Position numbers and translations under genes: made by a program | The notes under the pieces: generated by a model | What the model was told of the DNA's origin: nothing | The model's input: the letters and a program-made list of their open reading frames with translations, nothing else | Database searches by the model: none | Part shown: positions 18,363-27,227 of the stretch, piece after piece | How positions within the stretch are numbered: the stretch's first letter is position 1 | Layout of the letters: every line of letters begins with the position of its first letter | Assembly (NCBI GenBank): GCA_006228005.1 | Contig: VDHG01000011.1 | Location: 1-52,258 of the forward strand | DNA: 52,258 nucleotides | Origin: Testudinibacter crocodili | GTDB taxonomy: Bacteria > Pseudomonadota > Gammaproteobacteria > Enterobacterales > Pasteurellaceae | Direction of reading: 5' to 3'

Positions 18363-20021
18363 TTATTGCTGACTATCCTCAAGCTGTTTTAGCTCGCTTT
18401 GTGCAGTGCGCAACGCATCGTCAAACAGTTTAAACATATTATGTTCGCCGATCAGTTGAATAATGCCGCCGCGGCGTAATTTCTGGGTAACACTATAATT
18501 TGCGCCGGATAACATTACGCTAACACCTTGTCGCTGCAAATTGCAGATCACATTCTCCAAACTCTGAATGCCGGTCATATCAATGAAAGGCACCCATTTT
18601 AGGCGGATAATCAAATATTTCGGATAGGTCTGACTGTCGGCAAGGGCACGATCAAAGTTTTCGACCGCACCAAAGAAAAAAGGCCCGTCCACGGTGAAAA
18701 CCAACAACTCTTCTGGCAGCGCCTCTTCGCCGGTATGAGCCAATAGATCTGCTTGTGATACCCGCTTGACTTCCACGCTGCCTGCCATGCGCCGCAAAAA
18801 TAGCAGCGTAGCAAGGATCACGCCGATGTTTACCGCTACCACTAAATCGGCAAACACCGTTAAACCGAAGGTAATCAGCAAAATCGCTACATCGCTTTTC
18901 GGCGCACGCTTGATCATTTTAATAAAACGCTTGGCTTCGCTCATATTCCAAGCCACCACAAACAGAATGGCAGACAGCACCGCCAACGGAATATGCACTG
19001 CCAAAGGCGCCAATACCAATAAAATCACCACTAGCGTAAGACAATGGACAATACCAGACAGTGGGCTGGTTGCGCCGTTACGGATATTGGTGGCAGTACG
19101 CGCAATCGCTCCAGTCGCAGCAAATCCACCAAACAGTGGCGCAGCAATATTGGCGATACCCTGCCCGACCAACTCTTGATTGGAGTTGTGGCGCGTACCT
19201 GCCATACCATCAGCTACCACCGCCGATAATAGCGATTCAATTGCGCCTAACATTGCGATGGTAAATGCTGGACCAATTAATTCGATGATCTTGGTCCAGC
19301 TCACACTCGGCAGTTTAAATTCAGGCAAGCCCTGTGGAATACCACCAAAAGCGGTGCCAATGGTTCTGACACCATCAAATTGAAAGATAAACTGGACAAT
19401 GCTGATCAACAGCAAAGCAACCAATGGCCCTGGAATGCGTTTCAAACCGGGGATGTGGGAACTATACAAAACAATAAATAGTGCTACTAACGCTAAAAGT
19501 GCGGTCGTCGGATGAAATTGTGGCAGCACTTGCAACAAGTGCCATAATTTTTCATGAAAATGGACACCCTCGACAGCCGGCAATCCGAAAAAGTCTTTCC
19601 ATTGCCCAATCCAAATAATCACTGCAATTCCAGCCGTAAAACCGACAATCACCGGCGCAGGGATATATTTGATGATTGCCCCCATTTTACTGAGCCCAAA
19701 AGCCAATAATATAATTCCTGCCATCAGGGTTGCAATTTGTAATCCCTCAATCCCATATTGCCCAGTAATACCGGCAAGCACCACGATGAAAGCACCGGTC
19801 GGTCCGCTGATCTGTAAGCGACTGCCACCAAAAACAGTGGTACAAAACCCAGCAATAATCGAGGTGTAGATCCCTTGTTCGGGTTTAGCACCGGAAGCTA
19901 TCGCAAACGCCATCGCCAATGGCAACGCAACAATGCCAACAATCACGCCGGCGATAATATTATTCAACCAATGTTTTCGAGAAAATAGACCGCTCTTATA
20001 GGCTTCGGTGATGGCGAACAT
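18363..20021 (-). CDS. SulP-family inorganic anion transporter with STAS domain
   Basis: This 552-residue secondary transporter has a hydrophobic region of about 10-14 segments (residues about 20-415) and a C-terminal cytosolic STAS domain (about 440-540, with VFTVDGPFFFGAVENF and IDMTGIQSLE). The SulP signature region includes VALPLAMAFAIASG near 31-44 and FGGSRLQISGPTGAF near 64-78. SulP members carry sulfate, bicarbonate or other anions. Position next to the cys genes suggests sulfate, but it is convergent and separately transcribed, so bicarbonate is equally possible. AAGGAC lies before the ATG. The substrate is not fixed by sequence. Confidence 0.88.
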   Translation of the reverse strand: MFAITEAYKSGLFSRKHWLNNIIAGVIVGIVALPLAMAFAIASGAKPEQGIYTSIIAGFCTTVFGGSRLQISGPTGAFIVVLAGITGQYGIEGLQIATLMAGIILLAFGLSKMGAIIKYIPAPVIVGFTAGIAVIIWIGQWKDFFGLPAVEGVHFHEKLWHLLQVLPQFHPTTALLALVALFIVLYSSHIPGLKRIPGPLVALLLISIVQFIFQFDGVRTIGTAFGGIPQGLPEFKLPSVSWTKIIELIGPAFTIAMLGAIESLLSAVVADGMAGTRHNSNQELVGQGIANIAAPLFGGFAATGAIARTATNIRNGATSPLSGIVHCLTLVVILLVLAPLAVHIPLAVLSAILFVVAWNMSEAKRFIKMIKRAPKSDVAILLITFGLTVFADLVVAVNIGVILATLLFLRRMAGSVEVKRVSQADLLAHTGEEALPEELLVFTVDGPFFFGAVENFDRALADSQTYPKYLIIRLKWVPFIDMTGIQSLENVICNLQRQGVSVMLSGANYSVTQKLRRGGIIQLIGEHNMFKLFDDALRTAQSELKQLEDSQQ

Positions 20022-20176
20022 TCGGACTGTCCTTTTGCAAAAAATAATCGTCAGCCATTATATGCTTATTTATTGCCTTAATCACTTGATTGATAAAAAA
20101 TAATGAGCTATATCACAATGTTAAGAAAAAGTAACAAATAAGGCAGCTTATAAGAAAAAATAATATGAAAATAAAG

Positions 20177-20252
20177 TGGTGGGTCGTGAAGGATTCGAAC
20201 CTTCGACCAACGGATTAAAAGTCCGCTGCTCTACCGACTGAGCTAACGACCC
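20177..20252 (-). tRNA. tRNA-Lys (anticodon UUU), copy 4 in transcript order
   Basis: Read on the minus strand this is a complete 76-base cloverleaf with encoded CCA. Acceptor stem GGGTCGT pairs with ACGACCC, the anticodon loop is CTTTTAA (anticodon TTT) and the T-arm contains GGTTCGAATCC. It is the last of four copies reading leftwards. Confidence 0.97.
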
Positions 20253-20274
20253 ATTTGGGAGATTGCAATTTAAG

Positions 20275-20350
20275 TGGTGGGTCGTGAAGGATTCGAACCT
20301 TCGACCAACGGATTAAAAGTCCGCTGCTCTACCGACTGAGCTAACGACCC
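20275..20350 (-). tRNA. tRNA-Lys (anticodon UUU), copy 3
   Basis: Identical in sequence to the other three copies, including the encoded CCA. The 22-base spacer to copy 4 is almost the same as the 21-base spacer to copy 2, so the repeat unit (about 98 bases) was duplicated as a whole. Confidence 0.97.
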
Positions 20351-20371
20351 GCTTGGGAGATTGCAATTTAG

Positions 20372-20447
20372 TGGTGGGTCGTGAAGGATTCGAACCTTCG
20401 ACCAACGGATTAAAAGTCCGCTGCTCTACCGACTGAGCTAACGACCC
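20372..20447 (-). tRNA. tRNA-Lys (anticodon UUU), copy 2
   Basis: Identical to the other copies over all 76 bases. The spacer towards copy 1 (20448-20473) differs from the other two spacers. It contains GTGGTGG, which resembles a leftover of a tRNA 3' end. Confidence 0.97.
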
Positions 20448-20473
20448 ACATTAAGTGGTGGTCACAAGTCGAG

Positions 20474-20549
20474 TGGTGGGTCGTGAAGGATTCGAACCTT
20501 CGACCAACGGATTAAAAGTCCGCTGCTCTACCGACTGAGCTAACGACCC
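20474..20549 (-). tRNA. tRNA-Lys (anticodon UUU), copy 1 (promoter-proximal)
   Basis: First gene of the tandem array in transcription order, identical to the other copies. A good sigma-70 promoter lies about 20-50 bases upstream. Confidence 0.97.
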
Positions 20550-20569
20550 CTCGTTTGTAACGAGGCACT

Positions 20570-20597
20570 ATAATACTCATTTTGCGAAAGTTATCAA
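20570..20597 (-). promoter_or_regulatory. Promoter of the tRNA-Lys array
   Basis: On the minus strand TTGATA (-35, 20592-20597) and TATTAT (-10, 20570-20575) are 16 bases apart. A G+C-containing discriminator follows, as in stable-RNA promoters. The start would fall about 14 bases before the first tRNA. Confidence 0.7.
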
Positions 20598-20719
20598 TCA
20601 AAAATTTTGATTTTTTTTCCGGCTGCCTGATTTATCTACAATATCGACAATCTTGCTTTTAATTTCGCTAATTCCCGCACAATAACGTCTGTTTTAAAAT
20701 GATTCTATAGCAGTAAAAA

Positions 20720-20747
20720 TAAAAAACCCTGATAAAAATATCAGGGT
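20720..20747 (-). terminator. Terminator of the tol-pal operon
   Basis: On the minus strand ACCCTGATA and TATCAGGGT form a 9-bp stem (20726-20734 with 20739-20747) and a 4-base loop, followed by a run of six Ts. It lies 33 bases past the pal stop. Confidence 0.9.
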
Positions 20748-20779
20748 CCTACCTTTCAGTTTATTGCAATACTGATAAA

Positions 20780-21235
20780 TTAGTATGCTAACACTGCACG
20801 ACGGTTTTTAGCGTAATCTGCTTCAGTGTGACCTAAAACAGCTGGTTTTTCTTCACCGTAAGAAACGGTAGAAAGTTGTGAACCAGACACGCCTTTACCA
20901 GTCAGATAATTTACTACTGCGTCTGCACGACGTTGACCCAATGCAATGTTGTACTCTGGAGTACCACGCTCATCGGTATTACCTTCTACTAATACTTTGC
21001 TTGCTGGAGTAGCAGTCAAGTATAGAGAATGTGCATCTAAAAGTTGTTGGTATTGGCCTTCAATGCTGTATTGATCGAAGCCGAAATACACAGTGTTATA
21101 ACGCTGTTGTAAATCTTCAGCGGTATAGTTACCGAATAATTGACCTTTCGCAGCAGAGTCATCGGAAGAGCTGCTACATGCAGCTAATACGAATGCAGGT
21201 GCAGCTACCATCAAAACTTTTGCAAGTTTTTTCAT
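20780..21235 (-). CDS. pal: Peptidoglycan-associated outer-membrane lipoprotein Pal (P6)
   Basis: This 151-residue lipoprotein has a signal peptide ending in the lipobox LAAC (Cys20 lipidated) and an OmpA-like peptidoglycan-binding domain with [12 protein letters not shown] at 85-96 and [12 protein letters not shown] near 100-111. It is the homologue of the H. influenzae P6 antigen. Pal anchors the outer membrane to peptidoglycan and is moved by Tol proteins during division. A strong AAGGAG precedes the ATG. It closes the ybgC-tolQ-tolR-tolA-tolB-pal operon, 26 bases after tolB. Confidence 0.97.
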   Translation of the reverse strand: MKKLAKVLMVAAPAFVLAACSSSSDDSAAKGQLFGNYTAEDLQQRYNTVYFGFDQYSIEGQYQQLLDAHSLYLTATPASKVLVEGNTDERGTPEYNIALGQRRADAVVNYLTGKGVSGSQLSTVSYGEEKPAVLGHTEADYAKNRRAVLAY

Positions 21236-21261
21236 TTTATTACTCCTTAGTTTATAAGATA

Positions 21262-22566
21262 CTACTTTTTAGTTAGAAATGGCGACCAAGCAGGGAACTT
21301 AATTTGCCCGCCTGCACCTGGTAACCTTGCCTTAAAGCGTCCGTCAGCGGACACCAATTGTAACACTTTCCCCAGCCCTTGTGTAGAGCTATAAATGATC
21401 ATGGTTCCGTTAGGCGATACACTTGGACTTTCGTCCAAGAACGTCGACCCCAAAACCTCTACGCTTCCTGTTGCCAAATCTTTTTTAACGATATGATCAG
21501 CCGAAATCATAATCAGATATTTACCGTCAGAAGTAATCTGACCACTGTAACTTCTGCCGCCAGCACCAACATAACTGGCACCGCCACCATAAGCACTCAT
21601 CATATAAACCTGCGGACTACCGCCACGGTCGGAGGTAAAGACAATCGATTGTCCGTCCGGCGACCAACTAGGCTCGGTATTATTACCCGCCCCACTGGTT
21701 AATTGAGTTGTTTGACCTGAAGCCAAATTCATCACATAAATATTCAATTGTCCGTCACGCGAAGAGGCAAATGCCAAGCGCGATCCGTCCGGCGAAAATG
21801 ACGGTGCGCCATTATGTCGCGGACTGGAAGAGACCACTCTGCGTGAGCCTGAGCCCAAATCTTGTACCACTAATTGTGATTTTTTATTTTCAAAGCTAAC
21901 ATACGCCAATTGTTTGCCATCGGCTGACCAGCTTGGAGACATAATCGGCTGCGAGCTACGGTTGACTACAAATTGATTAAAACCGTCATAATCTGAAACT
22001 TGCAGCTCATAAGGTGTGGAGCCACCATTACGCTGTACTACATAAGCAATACGAGTTCTGAACGCACCACGAATAGCGGTCAGCTTTTCAAAAACTTCAT
22101 CACTCACAGTATGCGCGCCATAACGTAACTGTTTGTTATTCGGGATCGTATAGCTATTCTGCTGCAAAACCGAACCAACACCGCCATTACCAATAGTATC
22201 TACCAGCTGATAAGCAATATTATAACCGGCACCTGTCGGGGTAATCTGTCCGACCACTACCTCACTAATACCTAGCGCAGCCCAAGCTTGCGGATTAACC
22301 TCTGACGCTGCAGATGGCGTTTGTGGCATTCTGCTGACCGGGATCGGATTAAATTTGCCGCTATATCTTAAATCTGCCGCAATAATGTCTGCAATATCCG
22401 CCGGTGCCGAACCGGGACCATTCCATTTAAACGGAACCACAGCTATAGGCTGAGCTCCTTCTACCGCCTCATCAATCACGATTCGTACTTCTTCGGCACG
22501 AACGGTGTGGCTGAGTAACAACAACACAACAGCAAAAAAGCTCACTATTCGAGTCATATATTTCAT
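21262..22566 (-). CDS. tolB: Tol-Pal system periplasmic protein TolB
   Basis: TolB is a periplasmic beta-propeller that binds Pal and is regulated by TolA. The 434 residues have a signal peptide (about 1-24, ending VRA/EE), an N-terminal TolB domain ([10 protein letters not shown] near 41-50) and repeated propeller blades of the [15 protein letters not shown] / [14 protein letters not shown] / [14 protein letters not shown] type between about 210 and 420. AGGGGA before the first ATG supports this start; a second ATG three codons later is less well placed. Confidence 0.96.
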   Translation of the reverse strand: MKYMTRIVSFFAVVLLLLSHTVRAEEVRIVIDEAVEGAQPIAVVPFKWNGPGSAPADIADIIAADLRYSGKFNPIPVSRMPQTPSAASEVNPQAWAALGISEVVVGQITPTGAGYNIAYQLVDTIGNGGVGSVLQQNSYTIPNNKQLRYGAHTVSDEVFEKLTAIRGAFRTRIAYVVQRNGGSTPYELQVSDYDGFNQFVVNRSSQPIMSPSWSADGKQLAYVSFENKKSQLVVQDLGSGSRRVVSSSPRHNGAPSFSPDGSRLAFASSRDGQLNIYVMNLASGQTTQLTSGAGNNTEPSWSPDGQSIVFTSDRGGSPQVYMMSAYGGGASYVGAGGRSYSGQITSDGKYLIMISADHIVKKDLATGSVEVLGSTFLDESPSVSPNGTMIIYSSTQGLGKVLQLVSADGRFKARLPGAGGQIKFPAWSPFLTKK

Positions 22567-22597
22567 TTAAATCCCCTATCAAGGTCGTTAATCACGT

Positions 22598-23806
22598 TTA
22601 TTTTAAATCAAATGCAATCAATGGGTTTTTATATTTATCATACGCCGCATCAGAAGGCGCAGGTGGCACTTTTTTGGTTGCCGCAACCGCTCTTAATGCC
22701 GGAACGCAAATATCATCTGTGCCGGAAACCTTCTGATAATCCAAAATCGTTCCATCTCTTGCCAGTGAAATTTTGATATTGCATACTTTACCTAATAAAG
22801 CTGCTCGATCACCTCTAAAATTACGGTTGATCGCACGTTTGATCAAACCGGCATATTCATCACCGACACGTGCCCCATCGGCGCCACTTACCCTACCAGC
22901 ACCGCTGCCGGTTGTGCCACCTTGATTTTGGTTGCCACCGCTACGACTTGAACCACCTCCGATGGTGCCACTGTTCATAAAATCATCTAATGCGGCTTGC
23001 TGTGAGGCTTTTTCGGCTGCTGCTTTAGCTTTGGCAGCTTCAGCTTTGGCTGCAGCATCCGCTTTTGCTTTCGCTTTTGCGGCAGCCTCAGCCTTGCTTT
23101 TAGCTTCCGCATCTGCTTTCGCCTTAGCTTCTGCAGCGGCTTTTATTTTAGCGTCTTCTTGTGCTTTTTGCTGTGCTTTGGCTTTAGCTTCCGCCTCTGC
23201 TTTTGCCTTCGCTTCTGCTTCTGCTTTTGCCTTCGCTTCCGCACTTGCTTTTGCCTTAGCCGCTTCTGCCTGTGCTTCTTGCTCTGCTTTTATTTTAGCG
23301 GCAGCCTCTAAACGTTTTGCTTCAGCATCTGCTTTCAGTTTTGCCTGTTCGGCAATGCGTTTGGCTTCAGCTTCTTTAGCTACCCGCTGTTGGCGGATTA
23401 ACTCTTCTTGCTTTGCCTGCTCTTGTTTTAGCTGTTCTTGCTTCGCTTGTTCTTGTTTGGCTTGCTCGATTTTTGCCTGTTGCTCTTGTCGTTGCTGCTC
23501 TTGTAACAGGCGCTGCTGCTCCTGCTGTTTTTTCTCTTGTTCTTGGGCTCGCTGCTCCAATTCTTCACGTTTGGCTTTTTCAACATCCCCTTTTTGCTGC
23601 TGTTGAATTCGTCCCCACTCTTGCGCGGCCGATCCGGTATCTACCATCACCGCGCCCATAACATCGCCTTCACCTTCGCCACCACCGGCAGCCGGCATAT
23701 ATTTATACCATAAGGATCCTAGAATCAGGATTCCGAACAGCAGCCCATGCAGGATAGTTGAAATCAAAACTGCACGATTTAATTTCTGTTTTTTCTCAGT
23801 CTGCAC
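22598..23806 (-). CDS. tolA: Cell-envelope integrity inner-membrane protein TolA
   Basis: TolA spans the periplasm and links the TolQR motor to TolB-Pal. It has 402 residues: one membrane segment (about 13-33), a long alpha-helical rod of alanine, lysine, glutamate and glutamine (about 70-270), a Gly/Ser-rich hinge and a C-terminal globular domain (about 310-402). Two Cys residues in the C-terminal domain (VCNIK, DICVP) could form a disulfide. No ATG is available before the membrane segment; translation probably starts at the GTG with GGGA upstream. The repetitive rod gives long antisense open frames that are not genes. Confidence 0.94.
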   Translation of the reverse strand: MQTEKKQKLNRAVLISTILHGLLFGILILGSLWYKYMPAAGGGEGEGDVMGAVMVDTGSAAQEWGRIQQQQKGDVEKAKREELEQRAQEQEKKQQEQQRLLQEQQRQEQQAKIEQAKQEQAKQEQLKQEQAKQEELIRQQRVAKEAEAKRIAEQAKLKADAEAKRLEAAAKIKAEQEAQAEAAKAKASAEAKAKAEAEAKAKAEAEAKAKAQQKAQEDAKIKAAAEAKAKADAEAKSKAEAAAKAKAKADAAAKAEAAKAKAAAEKASQQAALDDFMNSGTIGGGSSRSGGNQNQGGTTGSGAGRVSGADGARVGDEYAGLIKRAINRNFRGDRAALLGKVCNIKISLARDGTILDYQKVSGTDDICVPALRAVAATKKVPPAPSDAAYDKYKNPLIAFDLK

Positions 23807-23828
23807 CGTTGATCCCGTGATTATTCGA

Positions 23829-24251
23829 TTATAAAGGGTTGGTCATTAATCCGACGGATTTAATACCGGCAAGATGCAACAAATTCAAAGCTTTGATCAC
23901 TTCTTCATAAGGCGCTTCTTTTGCACCGCCAACTAAAAACAAGCTGTTGTTATCTTTATCAAACTCTTGTTTCGCCATTTCGGTCACCATCTGCTCGGTT
24001 AAATTCTCATGGCGTTCACCGTTGATCGCCAACGTGTAGCTACCGACACCCGCAACTTCTAGAATAATGGGTGTTTTATCTTCATTGGAAACCGACTGAC
24101 TGTCCACCGAATCCGGCAATTCAACCTGTACACTCTGGCTGATAATTGGCGCTGTCGCCATAAAAATCAACAGTAACACCAATAACACATCCAGAAACGG
24201 AACAATATTAATTTCCGACTTCATATCACGACGTTTGCGTCTGTATGACAT
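23829..24251 (-). CDS. tolR: Tol-Pal system inner-membrane protein TolR
   Basis: TolR is an ExbD-like subunit of the proton-driven TolQR motor. The 140 residues begin with basic cytosolic residues, followed by one membrane helix whose FLDVLLVLLLIFM contains the expected essential Asp21, and a periplasmic domain. AGAGGAT lies before the ATG. It sits between tolQ (37 bases) and tolA (22 bases) in the conserved order. Confidence 0.96.
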   Translation of the reverse strand: MSYRRKRRDMKSEINIVPFLDVLLVLLLIFMATAPIISQSVQVELPDSVDSQSVSNEDKTPIILEVAGVGSYTLAINGERHENLTEQMVTEMAKQEFDKDNNSLFLVGGAKEAPYEEVIKALNLLHLAGIKSVGLMTNPL

Positions 24252-24288
24252 ACTATCCTCTTATACTTTACGATACGCTGTGCGGAAA

Positions 24289-24978
24289 TTAATTAACGCT
24301 TTTTTTAGCGAAAGCCTGACGATGTAAAATTGTCGTGAATTCATCGATAAAGTTAGCATAGTTCTGTTCCAATTTACTGACTCGCAAACTTAAACGGTTA
24401 TATGCCATTACTGCCGGAATCGCAGCAAACAAGCCAATTGCAGTGGCAATCAACGCTTCGGCGATCCCCGGCGCAACCATTTGCAAGGTCGCTTGTTTCA
24501 CATTACTCAGTGCCATAAATGCGTGCATGATTCCCCATACCGTACCGAACAATCCAATATATGGGCTGATCGATGCGACTGTTGCCAAAAACGGAATCCG
24601 ATTTTCCACGTCTTCGATTTCACGATTCAAGGTCAGATTCATTGCACGGCTCGTTCCTTGAATAATCGATTCCGGTGTGCTTGACGCCGTTTGTTGTAAA
24701 CGCAAAAATTCTTTGAAACCGACATAAAAAATTTGTTCGCTGCCACTTAAGCCGTCACGGCGATTATCCATGCCCTCGTACAATTTATTTAAATCTTCAC
24801 CCGACCAAAAACGATCCTCAAAACTCGCAGAAGATTTTAACGCTTGACGTAAAATACCGCTGCGCTGAATAATAATAGCCCATGACATAATAGAAAAAAG
24901 GATCAAGATTGCGATTACAATCTGTACGATCACACTTGCATCTAAAAAAAGTGCCAGGAAGTTTAACTCTGTTGACAT
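24289..24978 (-). CDS. tolQ: Tol-Pal system inner-membrane protein TolQ
   Basis: TolQ is an ExbB/MotA-like membrane subunit that forms the proton channel with TolR. The 229 residues show three membrane segments (about 14-35, 135-157 and 168-190). The characteristic stretch [20 protein letters not shown] is near residues 130-149. The longest frame begins with a TTG at 24981, but the next codon is an ATG with GGGG upstream, so 24978 is chosen. First of the tol genes proper, 31 bases after ybgC. Confidence 0.96.
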   Translation of the reverse strand: MSTELNFLALFLDASVIVQIVIAILILFSIMSWAIIIQRSGILRQALKSSASFEDRFWSGEDLNKLYEGMDNRRDGLSGSEQIFYVGFKEFLRLQQTASSTPESIIQGTSRAMNLTLNREIEDVENRIPFLATVASISPYIGLFGTVWGIMHAFMALSNVKQATLQMVAPGIAEALIATAIGLFAAIPAVMAYNRLSLRVSKLEQNYANFIDEFTTILHRQAFAKKSVN

Positions 24979-25009
24979 CAATAACCCCGATTAGTCAGTT
25001 CTACAATAT

Positions 25010-25405
25010 TTACTGTGCTGCCAACACCGCCCTGATTTCTTCAGGCATCGGTATCGGTTTCATTTTCGATAAATCTACCGTTGCAACTAAGACAGTTGCC
25101 TCCGACAATAATTCATCTTCCCTTAATAATTTCTGTTCAAAAACAATACTTGCCTGCTTGAGCTGTCGGATTTGAGTTTCCACCACTAAAGCATCATCTA
25201 ATTTTGCCGCTGTTCGGTAATCAATCTGCATTTTGCGTACTACAAACGCCAAATGAAAATCAGCCAATAATTTTTGCTGTTCAAAGCCTACTTCTCGCAA
25301 AAACTCGGTTCTGGCTCTTTCAAAAAAATGAAGATAACGCGCATGATAAACTACGCCGCCGGCATCCGTATCTTCGTAGTAAACTCTGATTGGCATCTGC
25401 TGCAT
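25010..25405 (-). CDS. ybgC: Tol-Pal associated acyl-CoA thioesterase YbgC
   Basis: This 131-residue hotdog-fold thioesterase hydrolyses short or medium acyl-CoA (or acyl-carrier) thioesters and is encoded with tol-pal in most gammaproteobacteria. The family signature YYEDTDAGGVVYHARYLHFF is near residues 9-28, with Asp14 as the expected catalytic residue. The frame is open to 25444, but GAGAGGAT spaced 8 bases from the ATG at 25405 decides the start. It is the first gene of the operon, with a fair promoter about 25 bases upstream. Confidence 0.95.
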   Translation of the reverse strand: MQQMPIRVYYEDTDAGGVVYHARYLHFFERARTEFLREVGFEQQKLLADFHLAFVVRKMQIDYRTAAKLDDALVVETQIRQLKQASIVFEQKLLREDELLSEATVLVATVDLSKMKPIPMPEEIRAVLAAQ

Positions 25406-25436
25406 CGCTATTATCCTCTCAATTTTCGAAGTTGCT

Positions 25437-25465
25437 ATTATCAAGAATTGTTTGATATTTGTCTA
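25437..25465 (-). promoter_or_regulatory. Candidate promoter of ybgC-tol-pal
   Basis: Minus-strand TAGACA (25460-25465) and GATAAT (25437-25442) are 17 bases apart. The transcript would start about 25 bases before ybgC. Just upstream lies a GTGAT-N10-ATCAC dyad (25466-25485) that could bind a regulator. Confidence 0.5.
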
Positions 25466-25617
25466 GTGATTGGGAGCTGGATCACAAATTATATTTTTAA
25501 TCACATAAAACATATTGACGCTTTGCTTAGGGTCTGTTGATGAATGTTACCCAACTATACAACAAACATACCGCACTTTGTTGTTACAAGTAAAAATATG
25601 ATGATAATCAAGAATGG

Positions 25618-25641
25618 AAGTGCGGTTTTAAAGCCGCACTT
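25618..25641 (-). terminator. Terminator of cydAB-cydX-ybgE built from inverted uptake sequences
   Basis: AAGTGCGG (25618-25625) pairs with CCGCACTT (25634-25641); G:T pairs can extend the stem. It lies 12 bases past the ybgE stop. A third uptake sequence is at about 25570. Strength is uncertain because a T-run is missing on the minus strand. Confidence 0.5.
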
Positions 25642-25652
25642 GAGCTGTAATT

Positions 25653-25940
25653 TTAGATAAAATAGATGTAAAACAGCCCGCCTATTGCTGCGCAATAGCC
25701 AATAAGAGGGTTAAATACTGCCTTCCAACGATCTTTTCTAATTTCTAACCCCATGCCATGAATCCATAATGTAGAGGTTCCCCAAATCAAAAACAGTGTG
25801 AACAGCGGCGAAGGACCACCTAATTCCAGCGCAAATTTTTTGGCATTCAGGAAAATAGACACCATTAAGACAATGGCAAGGATAAGTGAAAGGGCTCTAT
25901 AAGAGCCCTTGTTTACCAATTGATAGAGTCGATCAATCAT
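25653..25940 (-). CDS. ybgE: Cytochrome bd operon membrane protein YbgE
   Basis: This 95-residue inner-membrane protein has three hydrophobic segments (about 16-34, 43-62 and 75-95). It matches YbgE in size, topology and position after cydA-cydB-cydX; its function is not firmly known. The ATG lies two bases after the cydX stop, so translation is probably coupled. The motif WIHGMGLEIRKDRWK is central (about 59-73). Confidence 0.88.
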   Translation of the reverse strand: MIDRLYQLVNKGSYRALSLILAIVLMVSIFLNAKKFALELGGPSPLFTLFLIWGTSTLWIHGMGLEIRKDRWKAVFNPLIGYCAAIGGLFYIYFI

Positions 25941-25942
25941 AG

Positions 25943-26041
25943 TTACTCATCAAATTTACCGGTTTTTTCAATACTGATCGTAACGATAGCCGCGAAGAAA
26001 ACCGCTAATAAAACGCCTAACACCCAAGCTATATAAAACAT
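25943..26041 (-). CDS. cydX: Cytochrome bd oxidase small subunit CydX
   Basis: This short gene encodes 32 residues, a single membrane helix starting MFYIAWVLGVLLAVFFA and ending KTGKFDE. The FYIAWVLG start and the one-helix layout are the hallmark of CydX (YbgT), which binds CydA and stabilises the oxidase. GGAATT lies before the ATG. It sits between cydB (35-base gap) and ybgE (2-base gap) as in E. coli, where CydX has 37 residues. Confidence 0.93.
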   Translation of the reverse strand: MFYIAWVLGVLLAVFFAAIVTISIEKTGKFDE

Positions 26042-26076
26042 AATAATTCCTCTTTACTTGTACTACTTTACTTGTA

Positions 26077-27213
26077 TTAGTATAGTGAGTTTTTGTTTTC
26101 TTCGATAAAGTTGCTATCCAAGCGACCAAACATTTTTGCGTATGCCCAAATTGTATAAGTCAGCAAAATCACCACGAAAACTAATGCCAGCACAAACATC
26201 AGCATTAATGTCAGGTGGCTAGATGTAGAATCCCACATCAGCAAACTGGTATTCGGATGAGTAATTGACGGCATAATGAATGGGAACATTGCAACACCAC
26301 AGGTAAAGATAATACCTGCCATCGTCAATGATGAAAACAGGAATGCAAATCCAGAGCGGTTCGCTTTAGAAAACACAATATTCAATAAACCAGAAACAAC
26401 CGCAAGAATAGGCAGTGCCCAAAGAATCGGCATCTCTCTGTAGTTATTAAACCATGCACCGGTTTCCAGAATAACCTCTTTCCCCAATGGAGTTGAAGGA
26501 CCACTCTTATCAATGACACTGGTTACAATATAGCCATCTTTAAACAACAACCATACCCCAGCCAACACAAAAGTGATAACCGTTGCAAACGCCCCAACTT
26601 GAGTGATCATGCGTGCGCGATCACGTAATTCGGCTGTGGTTTTCATTTGTAACCATGCTGCGCCTTGGGTTGTCAGCATAGACAAGCTGATTAAACCACA
26701 CAACAAAGCAAATGGATTCAGCAAACCAAAGAACGAACCGGTATATTTAACTTGTAAAATATCGTTAAATTCAAATGGTACACCTTGTAATAAGTTACCG
26801 AATGCCACACCGAATACCAATGACGGCACAAAGCCACCGAGGAATAATCCCCAGTCCCAGGCTGTACGCCATTTTGGATTATCAATTTTCGCACGATACT
26901 CCAAACCAACCGGTCTGAAGAAAAGTGCGGCTAACACCAGAATCATGGCAATATAGAAGCCTGAGAAAGATGTCGCATAAACAATCGGCCAAGCAGCAAA
27001 CATTGCTCCACCAGCGGTCAATAGCCAGACTTGGTTGCCATCCCAATGTGGTGCAATCGAGTTGATCATAATTCGTTTCTCAACTTCTTTCTTACCAGCG
27101 AAAGGCAATAGGGTCAAAACTCCCATGTCAAAACCATCGGTCACTGCAAAACCCAGGAGCAAAACGCCCACAAGCAGCCACCAAATAAAGCGTAGAATTT
27201 CGTAGTCAATCAT
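26077..27213 (-). CDS. cydB: Cytochrome bd ubiquinol oxidase subunit II
   Basis: CydB (378 residues) is the second structural subunit of cytochrome bd, the high-affinity terminal oxidase. Eight to nine membrane segments are visible. Diagnostic stretches are the start YEILRFIWWLLVGVLLLGFA and GFDMGVLTLLPF near residues 27-38, and SIAPHWDGNQVWLL near 52-65. AGGAG precedes the ATG. It lies 14 bases after cydA. Confidence 0.97.
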   Translation of the reverse strand: MIDYEILRFIWWLLVGVLLLGFAVTDGFDMGVLTLLPFAGKKEVEKRIMINSIAPHWDGNQVWLLTAGGAMFAAWPIVYATSFSGFYIAMILVLAALFFRPVGLEYRAKIDNPKWRTAWDWGLFLGGFVPSLVFGVAFGNLLQGVPFEFNDILQVKYTGSFFGLLNPFALLCGLISLSMLTTQGAAWLQMKTTAELRDRARMITQVGAFATVITFVLAGVWLLFKDGYIVTSVIDKSGPSTPLGKEVILETGAWFNNYREMPILWALPILAVVSGLLNIVFSKANRSGFAFLFSSLTMAGIIFTCGVAMFPFIMPSITHPNTSLLMWDSTSSHLTLMLMFVLALVFVVILLTYTIWAYAKMFGRLDSNFIEENKNSLY

Positions 27214-27227
27214 GATTAGGCTCCTGA

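Noticed and set aside
20177..20549. Regular repeats that look like a CRISPR array
   Set aside because: The repeats are full tRNA-Lys genes with 21-26-base spacers, two of them almost identical; no cas genes are near.
20177..20600. tRNA-Lys array as an attachment site for an integrated element
   Set aside because: No integrase, no phage-like genes and no displaced tRNA fragment with flanking direct repeats were seen; both flanks hold ordinary genes.
22932..23661. Long alanine- and serine-rich open frames antisense to tolA
   Set aside because: They mirror the repetitive alpha-helical rod of TolA and have no ribosome site or recognisable protein features.
25530..25560. Shared GTCTGTTGATG words near 25530 and 43862 as a repeat family
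   Set aside because: The match is only about 11 bases and the surroundings differ, so it is likely chance.
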